From Bog-473 sp963828505 (GTDB lineage Bacteria; Actinomycetota; Acidimicrobiia; Acidimicrobiales; RAAP-2): a stretch of 64,000 nucleotides of DNA. This document shows, one piece after another, positions 26,752-34,708 of this stretch (position 1 is the stretch's first letter; every line of letters starts with the position of its first letter). The translations under genes were made by a program, and so were the position numbers. The notes under the pieces were generated by a model. The model was given only the letters and a program-made list of their open reading frames with translations. It was not told where the DNA came from and ran no database searches. The stretch spans positions 62,001 through 126,000 of the forward strand of contig CAWHFM010000007.1 in assembly GCA_963828505.1 (NCBI GenBank), written 5' to 3'.

Positions 26752-28041
26752 TCACGTGACGGGCGGCCAGGCCAGCAGCGGAACCCGCATTTCGTCGGCG
26801 GTCAGGGAGCCGTGGCGTGCCTTGAGCTTGAGCTCGACCGTGTCGGCCGGGTCGAGGAACGCCGTCGGGCCGTGGGGGATCAGGGCCACGTCGCCCAACC
26901 GGGCGGCGACGTCGTCGGACGGCACGCCGCCGAGCCAGCCGTCCTCCACGATCTGCTCCCGGGTCCGCACCCAGGCCACGTCGCCGTAGAGGTCCGACGC
27001 CGTCGCCCCCAGGTCCGACGCCGCACCCGGGCGCGCGTGGAGCCAGCGGAACCGGCCCTCTCCGCTGATGAGCGAGACGTCGCGCATGATGTCGTCACCG
27101 AAGACCTCGACGGACGCCCCGACGTCGACCTGGCCGTGGTCGGCCGTCACCACCAGCACCGCGCCGGGCGGCAGGACGCTGAGCACGTCACCGACGAGCC
27201 GGTCGACGGCGCGCAGCTCGTCGTCGAAGTGCTCGCCGAGACCCTCGGCATGAGCGATCTTGTCGATCCCCTCGTAGTAGGCGTAGACGAAGCGCGATCC
27301 GGCGGCCAGTTGCTGGCGCACACCGGTGACCAACCCGGCGGGCGTGTACCACTGGTGCAGGTCCGAGTTCCCGAGATGTGCCGCCGAGAAGCCCGTGGGC
27401 CCGTAGTCGTAGCGAGTCACGACCGGGACGGGACCCGGCGCCCCCGGGAAGGCGGGAAACGGCTGGAAGACCGGGGGCGGGTACCGGATCCGGGCATCCT
27501 CGTTGCCGAGGCGCCACTGCAGGACGTTGAAGATCTCGCCGTCGAGGGCCAGCCGGTACCCGAGAACGCCGTGCCGGGCTGGGACCTGCCCCGTGACCAG
27601 GGTGGTCAGCGCACAGGCCGTCGTGCTCGGGGCGACCGAGGTGAGGGGGCCACCGGCCCCCGACGAGAGCACGGGGGCGAGCGGGCCGCGGGCCGCCAGC
27701 TGCTCGAAGCCCAGGCCGTCGAGGACCAGGAGCACGATCTGCGTGGCCTGGGCGAGCGAATCAGGCGCCCACGCCGGGAGGGTCGCCAGGTCGCGTCCCC
27801 CGGGTCGACCCGCCAGGACTCTCATGATGAGCGGCACGATCGCGTCGAGGCTTCCCCCTTCGAAATCCGGCAGGACCGGCTCAGGTGGGACGGTCGAGCG
27901 GCTGGTTCCCGGGCTGCTGGTGCCGGGGCCGGCCGGGCCCCCCGACGCTTGGCGGCCTGAGCTGGTCGCTTCGTCGGCCACGCGCCCGCTGGACGCCGGC
28001 ACCTCGCCCACCGCCGCCGCGGTCGGCGCGGAATCACTCAC
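26752..28041 (-). CDS. Alkaline phosphatase superfamily protein (type I phosphodiesterase/nucleotide pyrophosphatase-like)
   Basis: 429 residues. The first 55 are low-complexity. The metal site and nucleophile region read QIVLLVLDGLGFEQL and LTSVAPSTTACALTTLVTGQVPARHGVLGYRL, with Thr as nucleophile; metal-binding Asp/His follow in YYEGIDKIAHAEG, VLVVTADHGQVD and the final LKARHGSLT. Predicted to hydrolyse phosphodiester or phosphate substrates. No signal peptide is evident, so it is probably cytoplasmic. GTG at 28039-28041; bpa follows 27 bases after the stop, suggesting a shared transcript. Confidence 0.85.
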   Translation of the reverse strand: MSDSAPTAAAVGEVPASSGRVADEATSSGRQASGGPAGPGTSSPGTSRSTVPPEPVLPDFEGGSLDAIVPLIMRVLAGRPGGRDLATLPAWAPDSLAQATQIVLLVLDGLGFEQLAARGPLAPVLSSGAGGPLTSVAPSTTACALTTLVTGQVPARHGVLGYRLALDGEIFNVLQWRLGNEDARIRYPPPVFQPFPAFPGAPGPVPVVTRYDYGPTGFSAAHLGNSDLHQWYTPAGLVTGVRQQLAAGSRFVYAYYEGIDKIAHAEGLGEHFDDELRAVDRLVGDVLSVLPPGAVLVVTADHGQVDVGASVEVFGDDIMRDVSLISGEGRFRWLHARPGAASDLGATASDLYGDVAWVRTREQIVEDGWLGGVPSDDVAARLGDVALIPHGPTAFLDPADTVELKLKARHGSLTADEMRVPLLAWPPVT

Positions 28042-28090
28042 AACGGCACACCCTACGACGCGCTACCCCGTGGTCGGGCGCCGGTCCAGG

Positions 28091-28096
28091 TAAAAT
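28091..28096 (+). promoter_or_regulatory. -10 element of the Rrf2 gene (leaderless start likely)
   Basis: TAAAAT, preceded by AGG, ends 7 bases before the GTG at 28104. The spacing puts transcription at or next to the start codon. No good -35 hexamer is visible. Confidence 0.55.
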
Positions 28097-28103
28097 CACC
28101 ACC

Positions 28104-28541
28104 GTGAGAGTCTCGACGCGCGGTGACTACGCCAGCAGGGCGCTGCTGTCACTCGCCCTCCACGGCGCCGAGGTCCCCACCTCGGTCCGGGACATCGCCG
28201 AGAGGACGGCCCTGCCCCAGCCCTATCTCGAGCAGATCTTGTTGGCCTTGAAAGGGGCCGGCCTCGTCCGCTCCAAACGTGGTGTCGGCGGAGGCTACGT
28301 CCTCGCCCGCCCTCCCGAGCAGATCACCCTCGCTCAGATCGTCTCCGCCGTCGACGGGCCCATCGCCGCCGGCGACTTCGGCGAACCCCACATGAACGGC
28401 GCCTGCGACCACGAGGGTCAGTGCGTCCTGCTGGCCGTCTGGGCCGACGTGGGCGAGACCATTCGGATGCATCTGCAGTCGTACACCCTGGCGGACATGG
28501 TGACCCGTGCCCGCGGCAACGTCGCCCCCGTTTCGGCCTAG
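28104..28541 (+). CDS. Rrf2-family transcriptional regulator
   Basis: 145 residues. The N-terminal winged helix is typical (STRGDYASRALLSLALH, SVRDIAERTALPQPYLEQILLALKGAGLVRSKRGVGGGYVLARP). The cluster-binding loop has Cys101 and Cys107 (GACDHEGQC), a CX5C pair, but the third Cys found in IscR and NsrR is absent; His96 lies near its place. It may bind an Fe-S cluster with a His ligand, or sense redox by thiols alone. GTG 28104 begins VRVSTRGDYA, the family start. No target gene is adjacent. Confidence 0.9.
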   Translation: MRVSTRGDYASRALLSLALHGAEVPTSVRDIAERTALPQPYLEQILLALKGAGLVRSKRGVGGGYVLARPPEQITLAQIVSAVDGPIAAGDFGEPHMNGACDHEGQCVLLAVWADVGETIRMHLQSYTLADMVTRARGNVAPVSA

Positions 28542-28581
28542 ACCTCACCTCGGGAGCGCCGTCTCCGAGGCTCGCGCTCCC

Positions 28582-29157
28582 TCATGGTCGCAACAGGTTC
28601 CAAGCCTCTATGGCCGGCCAGTCGAAGTCCCAGCCCAGGACGCACACGGCTCCCGCACGGAGAAGGAACAACCGTCCCGCGACGGGTGGCAGGCCCAGCC
28701 AACGCGCCGCGAGTACCCGCAAGAGGTGTCCATGGGCGACGCACAGCGTGTCTCCGTCGGCGTCGAGAGCTCTTTCGATCACGCGGTCGGCTCGTCGGCC
28801 GACGTCGGCGCAATACTCCCCGCCCGGCACACCTTCGTCCCAGAGGGACCACCCGGGCCGCTCCTGGCGGATCTGCGCCGAGGTCATGCCCTCGTAGGAG
28901 CCGTAGTCCCATTCCATGAGGTCCGGGTCGTCCTCCGCCTCGAACCCGGCGAGGGCACAGGTCTCGACCGCCCGCCGGAGCGGGCTCGTGAGGATCTGGG
29001 CGAAGGGGGCCGGCTCGAGGCTTCGGATGGACTCTCCGGCGGCAACGGCCTGTTGGCGACCTTCCTCCAGCAGGGGAATGTCCGTTCTCCCGGTGTGTTG
29101 ACCACTTTGTGACCACTCGGTCTTACCGTGCCTGAGCAGGAACATTCGGGGAGGCAT
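28582..29157 (-). CDS. Histidine phosphatase (phosphoglycerate mutase-like) family protein
   Basis: 191 residues. The catalytic motif is FLLRHGKTEWS at residues 6-16, with LTSPLRRAVETC, the acid/base Glu region DLMEWDYGSYEGMT, and the second His in CVAHGHLLRVLAARWLGLP. This resembles broad acid phosphatases of the GpmB/CobC type rather than glycolytic mutase. ATG at 29155-29157 chosen because MPPRMFLLRHG is the normal start; the upstream frame extension lacks support. Confidence 0.9.
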   Translation of the reverse strand: MPPRMFLLRHGKTEWSQSGQHTGRTDIPLLEEGRQQAVAAGESIRSLEPAPFAQILTSPLRRAVETCALAGFEAEDDPDLMEWDYGSYEGMTSAQIRQERPGWSLWDEGVPGGEYCADVGRRADRVIERALDADGDTLCVAHGHLLRVLAARWLGLPPVAGRLFLLRAGAVCVLGWDFDWPAIEAWNLLRP

Positions 29158-29499
29158 GGCCCAGACCACCACGGCCGACCATCCGCCGCAACTCCGCGAT
29201 CCGAACAGTGCGAACACCCCATTGAGATGATCGAGCCCTCCGTCCGGAATGATCCGGCCGGCTCAACAGTTGTACTCGGCAGGATTCCAGCTCGTGGTGT
29301 CGGCCCGAAGTGGGGCTACACGAGTTGCAATGGCCGTATGAACAGGAACAGAAGCGGCAGGAGCAGCAACACGACCGGGAGAGATCAGCGGTAAAGAGCA
29401 GAAAAAAGGGTAGGAAGCAAGCCCGACGTGCGAGTGAGCACGTATGACCCACGAGGGCGAACCACGAATGAGAGTGAGCAGAGAGCGTCTGGAGCGAAG
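29158..29499. other. Intergenic region between the phosphatase and sigma factor genes
   Basis: About 340 bases between divergent genes, lower in G+C and purine-rich near 29330-29425. It presumably contains promoters for both genes. In-frame codons upstream of the sigma-factor ATG back to GTG 29428 could extend that protein by 24 residues. I see no tRNA, terminator or strong repeat. Confidence 0.5.
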
Positions 29500-30336
29500 A
29501 TGAAGAGCGCGGTGAGCACGTCCGACACCTTGGGACTGATGTTGAGGGATCTCGACCAGTTCCCGATGCCGGACCACCAACAGCAGGTCGAATTGGCCAA
29601 GCGGGTCGTGGCGGGCGATGACGCGGCGCGAAAGCAGATGGTGGCGGCCAACCTTCGGCTCGTGGTCCACTGGGCCCGCCGTTACCAGGACCGCGGTGTG
29701 GACATGGCGGACCTCGTCCAAGAGGGCACCTTCGGGCTGATGCGAGCCGTCGACAAGTTCGACTGGGAGCGCGGGTTCCGCTTCTCCACCTACGCCACCT
29801 GGTGGATCAGGCAGGCCCTGCAGCGGGCCGTTCAGCAGCATGGACGGACGATCCGTATTCCCCTCGAGGTCGGCGAGCAGATCCAGAGACTCGAGCTCAC
29901 CAAGACCGAGCTGGCGACGACGCTGGGACGCGCTCCGACCGTGGAGGAGCTCGACGAAGCGACCGGGATGACGGCCGGGGAGCGCGAGTCGCTCGAAGAC
30001 GTGGCTCGAGTCACGGCCTCGCTCGACCAGCCCGCGGCCCTCGAGTCCTCGACCACCCTCGGGGAGCTGGTGGCGCCCGACGACGTCGACTTTGCCGGTG
30101 ACGTCGAGCAAACCATGGTCTACGAGGAGGTTCGTGACGCGGTCGACCGGCTGCCCGGACTCCAGCGTGACGTGCTCTGGCTCCGCTTCGGTTTCGACGG
30201 GGACTCCCCCGCCTCGTTGCAGTCGACGGCCGAGCGGCTCGGCGTGGGCGTGCGCCGCGTTCGCAGAGCCGAGGAGGAGGCGCTGGCCGCCCTGTCATCG
30301 GACGGAGGGATCCTCGGGATCCACGAGGCCGCCTGA
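29500..30336 (+). CDS. RNA polymerase sigma-70 factor, group 2-like
   Basis: 278 residues from ATG 29500, which has GGAG six bases upstream. Region 2 is strong (ANLRLVVHWARRYQDRGVDMADLVQEGTFGLMRAVDKFDW, then FRFSTYATWWIRQALQRAVQQHGRTIRIP), as in primary and group 2 factors. Region 3 (PTVEELDEATGM) and region 4 (DRLPGLQRDVLWLRFGFD) follow. The recognition helix reads TAERLGVGVRRVRRAEEEAL instead of the usual RIRQIE-type sequence, so its -35 preference may differ. There is no long region 1.1, so it is an alternative factor, not the housekeeping sigma. Confidence 0.9.
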   Translation: MKSAVSTSDTLGLMLRDLDQFPMPDHQQQVELAKRVVAGDDAARKQMVAANLRLVVHWARRYQDRGVDMADLVQEGTFGLMRAVDKFDWERGFRFSTYATWWIRQALQRAVQQHGRTIRIPLEVGEQIQRLELTKTELATTLGRAPTVEELDEATGMTAGERESLEDVARVTASLDQPAALESSTTLGELVAPDDVDFAGDVEQTMVYEEVRDAVDRLPGLQRDVLWLRFGFDGDSPASLQSTAERLGVGVRRVRRAEEEALAALSSDGGILGIHEAA

Positions 30337-30359
30337 CCGGGGGCCCTGGCCCCTGGCCC

Positions 30360-31358
30360 CTACCCGGCCAGGTCCGCCGATCGCTCGAGGTACTCGCTGA
30401 GGTCACTCGGCAACGGTGACGTCAGATTGAGGCGCTCGCCGGTGACCGGGTGGTCGAAGCCCAGCCGGTGGGCGTGCAGGTAGAAGCGGCCAGGACCGAG
30501 CAGTCGGTCGGACGTGCCGTAGCGGGCGTCTCCGACGACGGGGTGACCGATGGCCGCCATGTGCACCCGGATCTGGTGGGTGCGGCCGCTGCGGAGCGAC
30601 AGCTCCAGCAGCGTGCGGCCCTGGGCGCGCCCGACGACGGTGTACGCCGTGCGAGCCGGCTTCCCTGACGCGGAGACGGCCATCTTCGTCGGCGTGCGAG
30701 TCGAGCGCCCGATCGGCGCATCGATTTCGCCCCGGTCCTCCGCCACCTCGCCCGTCACCAGCGCGAGGTAGCGGCGCTCCATGGTCCGCTCGGCCAACTG
30801 CCGGACCAGGTCGCGGTAGGCCTCGGCCGTTCGAGCCACGGCGAGCAGGCCGGACGTCCCCTTGTCGAGCCGGTGCACGATCCCGGGCCGGTCCGGGGCG
30901 CAGACACCGGCGGCCACCAGATCACCGAGGTCCGGGAACCGAGCGAGCAGGCCGCCGACGAGGGTCCCGCGGCCGTGCCCGGCACCCGGATGCACCACGA
31001 GGCCGGCCGGTTTGTCGACGACCGCAACCGCTTCGTCGGCGTAGGCGACGCGGAACGACACGTCGGGTTCCGCCACGACCTCGACCGCCACGCCCTCAGG
31101 CAGCGCGATCGTGAGCACCGAGCCCTCCCGCAGCGCGGCGCGCCCCACCCGCACCGCGGCGCCGTCGACGAGCACCCGTCCCGATTCGACCAGGTCGGCC
31201 GCCGCCGCGCGCGAGACCCCGGCCACCATGGCGACCCCGCGGTCCAATCGGACCCCGGACAGGAGTGCCGGGACCTCGGTCGAGATGGTCTCCGTCTCGG
31301 CGACCGGCGATGTCTCGGCGCCCGGCGATGTCTCGGCGCCCGGCGAGCCCGCCGTCAC
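30360..31358 (-). CDS. rluD: RluA/RluD-family 23S rRNA pseudouridine synthase
   Basis: 332 residues. S4 domain near residues 35-85 (LSGVRLDRGVAMVAGVSRAAAADLVESGRVLVDG), then the pseudouridine synthase core: VVDKPAGLVVHPG, the catalytic Asp in GIVHRLDKGTSGLL, ERRYLALV, and RTHQIRVHMAAIGHPVVGD. It likely modifies 23S rRNA near helix 69. GTG at 31356-31358 overlaps the lspA stop (GTGA); lspA-rluD pairing is common. The N-terminus contains SPGAET repeats from an 18-bp DNA repeat. Confidence 0.94.
   Translation of the reverse strand: MTAGSPGAETSPGAETSPVAETETISTEVPALLSGVRLDRGVAMVAGVSRAAAADLVESGRVLVDGAAVRVGRAALREGSVLTIALPEGVAVEVVAEPDVSFRVAYADEAVAVVDKPAGLVVHPGAGHGRGTLVGGLLARFPDLGDLVAAGVCAPDRPGIVHRLDKGTSGLLAVARTAEAYRDLVRQLAERTMERRYLALVTGEVAEDRGEIDAPIGRSTRTPTKMAVSASGKPARTAYTVVGRAQGRTLLELSLRSGRTHQIRVHMAAIGHPVVGDARYGTSDRLLGPGRFYLHAHRLGFDHPVTGERLNLTSPLPSDLSEYLERSADLAG
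31305..31346 (-). repeat. 18-bp tandem repeat in the 5' end of rluD
   Basis: Two perfect 18-bp units (31305-31322, 31323-31340) plus a partial third encode the repeated SPGAET residues before the S4 domain. In-frame and probably neutral. Confidence 0.75.
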
Positions 31359-31849
31359 TTCTGGTCCTGTGGATGCACGCGCCCGGGTCCGAAGACCAGG
31401 GTGGCCATCACGATGACGACCCCGACCGTGACGCTGGCGTCGGCCAGGTTGAAGGTCGGCCAGTGGTTGAGCGTCACGAAGTCCGGAACCTCGCCACTGT
31501 GCCCCCCGAAGAGCCGCTCGCTCAGGTTGCCCACGGCTCCGCCCAGGACCAGCCCGCCCCCGACGGCCAGCGGGATGGTGCGCACCCGGCCCACGACCAC
31601 GGCCAGGATGACCACCCCCACGCAGAGCACGACCGAGATGAGCACGGCTCGCCCGCTGAAGAGGCTGAAGGCGAACCCGGAGTTGAACGTCATGGCGAAT
31701 CCGAACGGCCCCCAGACGTGCTCAATGTCGTGGAGATGTCGCAGAGCGATCGACGTCGTCACCAGGTCGGCCACCACGACGGCAGCAGCAACGGCGTACG
31801 CGAGCCCTCCGGGCCGTGTCAGCGGCGCGACAAGCCCCCGCTCTTGCAC
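31355..31849 (-). CDS. lspA: Lipoprotein signal peptidase
   Basis: 164 residues, four transmembrane helices. The catalytic aspartates are in VPDFVTL and FNLADASVTVG. The usual GNxxDR motif reads GNLSER, an Asp-to-Glu change worth noting, although the two catalytic Asp are kept. LspA cleaves signal peptides of diacylglyceryl-prolipoproteins in the membrane, such as the lipoprotein near 7 kb. No ATG is available; GTG 31849 is the best start and lies inside the end of the DksA-like gene. Confidence 0.92.
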   Translation of the reverse strand: MQERGLVAPLTRPGGLAYAVAAAVVVADLVTTSIALRHLHDIEHVWGPFGFAMTFNSGFAFSLFSGRAVLISVVLCVGVVILAVVVGRVRTIPLAVGGGLVLGGAVGNLSERLFGGHSGEVPDFVTLNHWPTFNLADASVTVGVVIVMATLVFGPGRVHPQDQK

Positions 31850-32763
31850 GCCACGCAGAGGCGGGCATACGGCAGCGCGCGCAGCCTTGGCTTGGGAATG
31901 GGCTGGAAGCAACGCTCGCAGTAGCCGTAGGTCTTGTCGTCGATCCGCGCCTGTGCGGCATCGATCTCCTCGACGGCGATCGTCGCCTGGCCCGAGAGCG
32001 CCAGGTTGCGCTCGCGGTCGACCGTCACCGTCCCGCCCTCTCCGGACTCCTCGTCGAACTGCACGTCTCCTGGTTCGCGTTCGAGCGCGAGCGAATCCGC
32101 CTCCGCTCTCAACGAGGTGGCCTGCTCCTGGTAGATCGCCCGCTCACCCTGGAGCAACTCACGCATCTCTTCGAGGAACTTGGTGTCCTTGGCGTACGGT
32201 CCGGTCTTGGGTCGAACCGGTGCCGGCGGCTTGGGCTTCGGAGTGAACGTGGTCCGAGCGGGAGCGGCGCCGTTGGCCGCCGCGCTCGAGACCGGGGACG
32301 CCGGCGCGTCGGACGACGCGGTGTCGGTCTTGGCCGAGCGCGACGCCGCCTTCTTTGCCGTGGGGGCGGCGGCGGCCTTCGGGGCTGCCGCCGTCTTCGA
32401 CGCCGCCTTCTTCGCCGCTGACGGCGATGCCGCGGCCTTCTCGGGAGCGGTCTTCTTCGATCCCGGGGCGGCCGCCTTCTTGGCGCTGCCTGACGCGCCC
32501 TTGGCAGTGTTGCTCGCTGTTGCGGCCTTTCTCGCCGTCGACGCTTTCTCGTTGGCGGGCACGGCCCGCTTCGAGGCCGGAGCAGCCTTCGTCACTTCTC
32601 GGTTCGCATCCTTCTTGGTCTCGGATTTTCCGTCAGTTCGCTTGGGGACGGTGGTCCCCGCCTTGCTCGACGAGTTCGTGGTGCCGGCTCCTTGCTTCGG
32701 GGCGGCAGCTGGGCGGGCGGCAGGCGCCTTCTTGACCGAGGTGCCCTTGCTCGCTGACGTCAT
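31819..32763 (-). CDS. DksA/TraR-type zinc-finger protein with a long Lys/Ala-rich histone-H1-like N-terminus
   Basis: 314 residues from ATG 32763, which has AAGGAGG four bases upstream. The first 200 residues are almost only Ala, Lys, Ser, Thr and Pro with repeated KKAA/AAKKA patterns, like bacterial histone H1-like or HupB tails. Residues 205-314 are a DksA domain: KDTKFLEEMRELLQGERAIYQEQ coiled coil, then YGYCERCFQPIPKPRLRALPYARLCVACK with two CxxC pairs binding zinc. DksA-type proteins enter the RNA polymerase secondary channel; the tail suggests added DNA or RNA binding. The acidic coiled-coil-tip residues of DksA are not obvious. Confidence 0.87.
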   Translation of the reverse strand: MTSASKGTSVKKAPAARPAAAPKQGAGTTNSSSKAGTTVPKRTDGKSETKKDANREVTKAAPASKRAVPANEKASTARKAATASNTAKGASGSAKKAAAPGSKKTAPEKAAASPSAAKKAASKTAAAPKAAAAPTAKKAASRSAKTDTASSDAPASPVSSAAANGAAPARTTFTPKPKPPAPVRPKTGPYAKDTKFLEEMRELLQGERAIYQEQATSLRAEADSLALEREPGDVQFDEESGEGGTVTVDRERNLALSGQATIAVEEIDAAQARIDDKTYGYCERCFQPIPKPRLRALPYARLCVACKSGGLSRR

Positions 32764-32891
32764 CGTTCCTCCTTCCGGACCACGTGGCGTGACCGGTCCC
32801 CCGCGTTGAGGGAGCGGGTGACGATAGTGGACCGCTCCTGGGCGGGGCAATACGTCAGTCGCCCGCCACGCAAAGGGTCAGGTGAAGCTGC

Positions 32892-33644
32892 TCAGACTGA
32901 GCGAGGGGCTCCGGACACTGCAGCTCCGGTCGTGTTCGGGAGGCTCATTGTAGGGGGCCCCCCGTCCGCTTCGAGCGCCGTCGGCGCGTCGCCCGCGCCG
33001 GGTGCCGCCTTCGCCGCCGCCTTTCGCACCCCCATGAGCGAGTTCGCCGGCTGCACGTTCTCGTCCACCCAGGTGAGGATGTCGGAGAGAGCGGCGCGCA
33101 GCCGGTTGCGCTCCGACTCCAGGTGACGCGCCATGCTCTCGACGTCGGTGGCCAGCTCGGTGCGCGTGGCCTCCAGCCGTGCCACTTCCTCGCGCAGCCT
33201 CTGGTTGGACTCGGCCTGCAACTGGGCGGCCGTCGCCTCGGCCGCCGCGATGGACGACTGGGCTGTCTCCGCTGCCGCGGCGACGATGGCGGCCGCCTCG
33301 GCCTCGCTCTCCCGTTTTGTCTGGTCGACGAACTTCTGCGCCAGGATCAGGGTGCGCTGGAGGGTCTCGTCGGAGAGACCCGCCTCCGCGGCGGAGGGAC
33401 TCTCGTCGCTCGCTGCAACGGGTGCCGACTTCTTCTCGCGCTCGAGCTGGGCTATCCGCTCGCTGGCCTGGTGCAGTCGATCGTTGAGCTGACGAACGTG
33501 CTCCTGCAGACCCTCAGCCTCCTGGGCGGCCTTGTCCAGGTACTCGTCGACCTCGTCGACGTTGTAGCCCTTCAGCCCAAGCCGGAACTCGACCGTCCGC
33601 AGGGTGTCGAGGATTGACGAAGTGGTCTGAGAAGAACTGTCCAT
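32892..33644 (-). CDS. DivIVA-domain protein
   Basis: 250 residues. The N-terminal DivIVA lipid-binding motif is VEFRLGLKGYNVDEVDEYLDKAAQEAE near residues 18-44, then heptad-patterned coiled coil (LQEHVRQLNDRLHQASERIAQLEREKK, later RLREEVARLEATRTELATDVESMARHLESERNRL). The C-terminus is a Gly/Ala/Pro tail. In actinobacteria such Wag31-like scaffolds mark poles and septa and direct wall growth. Its place after ftsZ-sepF-yggT matches the conserved order. ATG at 33642-33644. Confidence 0.93.
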   Translation of the reverse strand: MDSSSQTTSSILDTLRTVEFRLGLKGYNVDEVDEYLDKAAQEAEGLQEHVRQLNDRLHQASERIAQLEREKKSAPVAASDESPSAAEAGLSDETLQRTLILAQKFVDQTKRESEAEAAAIVAAAAETAQSSIAAAEATAAQLQAESNQRLREEVARLEATRTELATDVESMARHLESERNRLRAALSDILTWVDENVQPANSLMGVRKAAAKAAPGAGDAPTALEADGGPPTMSLPNTTGAAVSGAPRSV

Positions 33645-33711
33645 GGGGTTCGAGTCTACTCCCCCCTTCCCGCAGTTCAGGGTTATTGCGAGCCCTCCGA
33701 GGCGGTGCGGA

Positions 33712-33975
33712 TCAGACCCGATTCAACACCGGGATGGCCACGAAAACGAGCACCAGGCTGACCACCAGAAACGAGAGGTCGAGGCCACCTATGGGTGGCA
33801 CGATCCGGCGAACGGGTCGCAGCAGAGGCTCGGTGGCTCGATACAAGAAGAGCTGCACGCGAGCCAGGGTCGAACCGGGCTGTATCCGGAACCAGCTCAA
33901 GATGGCGTACGGGAACATGATGAAGATCACGTAGACCCAGATGAGGTCCGCCAGCCAGTGGAAGAGCGTGGTCAC
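33712..33975 (-). CDS. YggT family membrane protein
   Basis: About 87 residues, two hydrophobic helices (LIWVYVIFIMFPYAILSWF and LSFLVVSLVLVFVAIPVL) joined by the family loop RATEPLLRPVRRIVPPIGGLD. YggT proteins sit in the ftsZ-sepF-divIVA block of many Gram-positives; the molecular role is unknown but a link to division or osmotic tolerance is suspected. GTG at 33973-33975 is preferred over the TTG directly before it. Confidence 0.92.
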   Translation of the reverse strand: MTTLFHWLADLIWVYVIFIMFPYAILSWFRIQPGSTLARVQLFLYRATEPLLRPVRRIVPPIGGLDLSFLVVSLVLVFVAIPVLNRV

Positions 33976-33996
33976 CAACCTGTGAGAGTACTGGAC

Positions 33997-34575
33997 TCAG
34001 TCGCGGCCGAAACCGCGCTCCACGAGACGTTGCCGCTCCTCGTCTGAGACCTTGACATTCGTCGGCGCCAGGAGGAAGACCTGGTCGGCGACCTTCTCCA
34101 TCTCGCCGCTCAAGGCGTAGGTCACACCGCTGCAGAAGTCGATCATCCGGCGTTGCAGGTCACGATCCGCCATCTGCAGGTTCACGATCACGGGCCGGTT
34201 GTCCTTCAAGCGGTCGGCGATCTCCTTGGCATCCCCGAACTTGGAGGGCGCGACGACGTGGACCCGGGCCGACGTGGTGGCCGGGGCGGGTGGCGCCTCG
34301 ACGGGCACCGCTCGCACGGCCTGTGGGCGCGGGGTGACGTTGCTCGGCTGGTTCCGCGTCTGGGCCGGCACGGCCGACTCCCTCGGGATCGTGCGCACCC
34401 TGCTCATCCCGCCGCTGAATTCCTCGGACTGCTCGGAGTCCGCCGGTCGTGCCTCGACCCGATTGGAGGAGGAAAACCCACGCGGTGCCCGATCCTCCAG
34501 GTCGTCGTACTCGTCGTACTCGTCGTCGAGCAGGCCGAGATACACCATGGTCTTCTTCATGAACGAGGGTGCCAT
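33997..34575 (-). CDS. sepF: Cell division protein SepF
   Basis: 192 residues. Amphipathic membrane-binding N-terminus (MKKTMVYLGLLDDEYDEYDDLED), a Pro/Ser-rich linker, then the SepF core from about residue 105 (HVVAPSKFGDAKEIADRLKDNRPVIVNLQMADRDLQRRMIDFCSGVTYALSG) ending VADQVFLLAPTNVKVSDEE. SepF anchors FtsZ to the membrane where FtsA is missing, as here. ATG at 34573-34575 with GGAGAAGGT upstream. Confidence 0.96.
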   Translation of the reverse strand: MAPSFMKKTMVYLGLLDDEYDEYDDLEDRAPRGFSSSNRVEARPADSEQSEEFSGGMSRVRTIPRESAVPAQTRNQPSNVTPRPQAVRAVPVEAPPAPATTSARVHVVAPSKFGDAKEIADRLKDNRPVIVNLQMADRDLQRRMIDFCSGVTYALSGEMEKVADQVFLLAPTNVKVSDEERQRLVERGFGRD

Positions 34576-34708
34576 ACCTTCTCCTGTCCCCCCCAGCGTA
34601 GTGCCTGCTCCAGAACCCAGGCAGGACTCTGTGACCCGGTTGTCGGCTCATTCGGTCGCGCCGCGGCCGGCGCGCCGGTCCGCACCCCGCGAGCCAGGAC
34701 GGGCCTGG

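Noticed and set aside
23838..26759. Very long open frame (973 codons) on the plus strand opposite dnaE and bpa
   Set aside because: Its translation is rich in Arg, His, Val and Gly without any family pattern, and it is the exact complement of well-identified dnaE. High G+C removes stops from the antisense frame.
30337..30359. Bidirectional terminator between the sigma factor and rluD
   Set aside because: G+C-rich self-complementary bases are present but no T-tract on either strand and the sequence is simply GGGGCC repeats; too weak to call.
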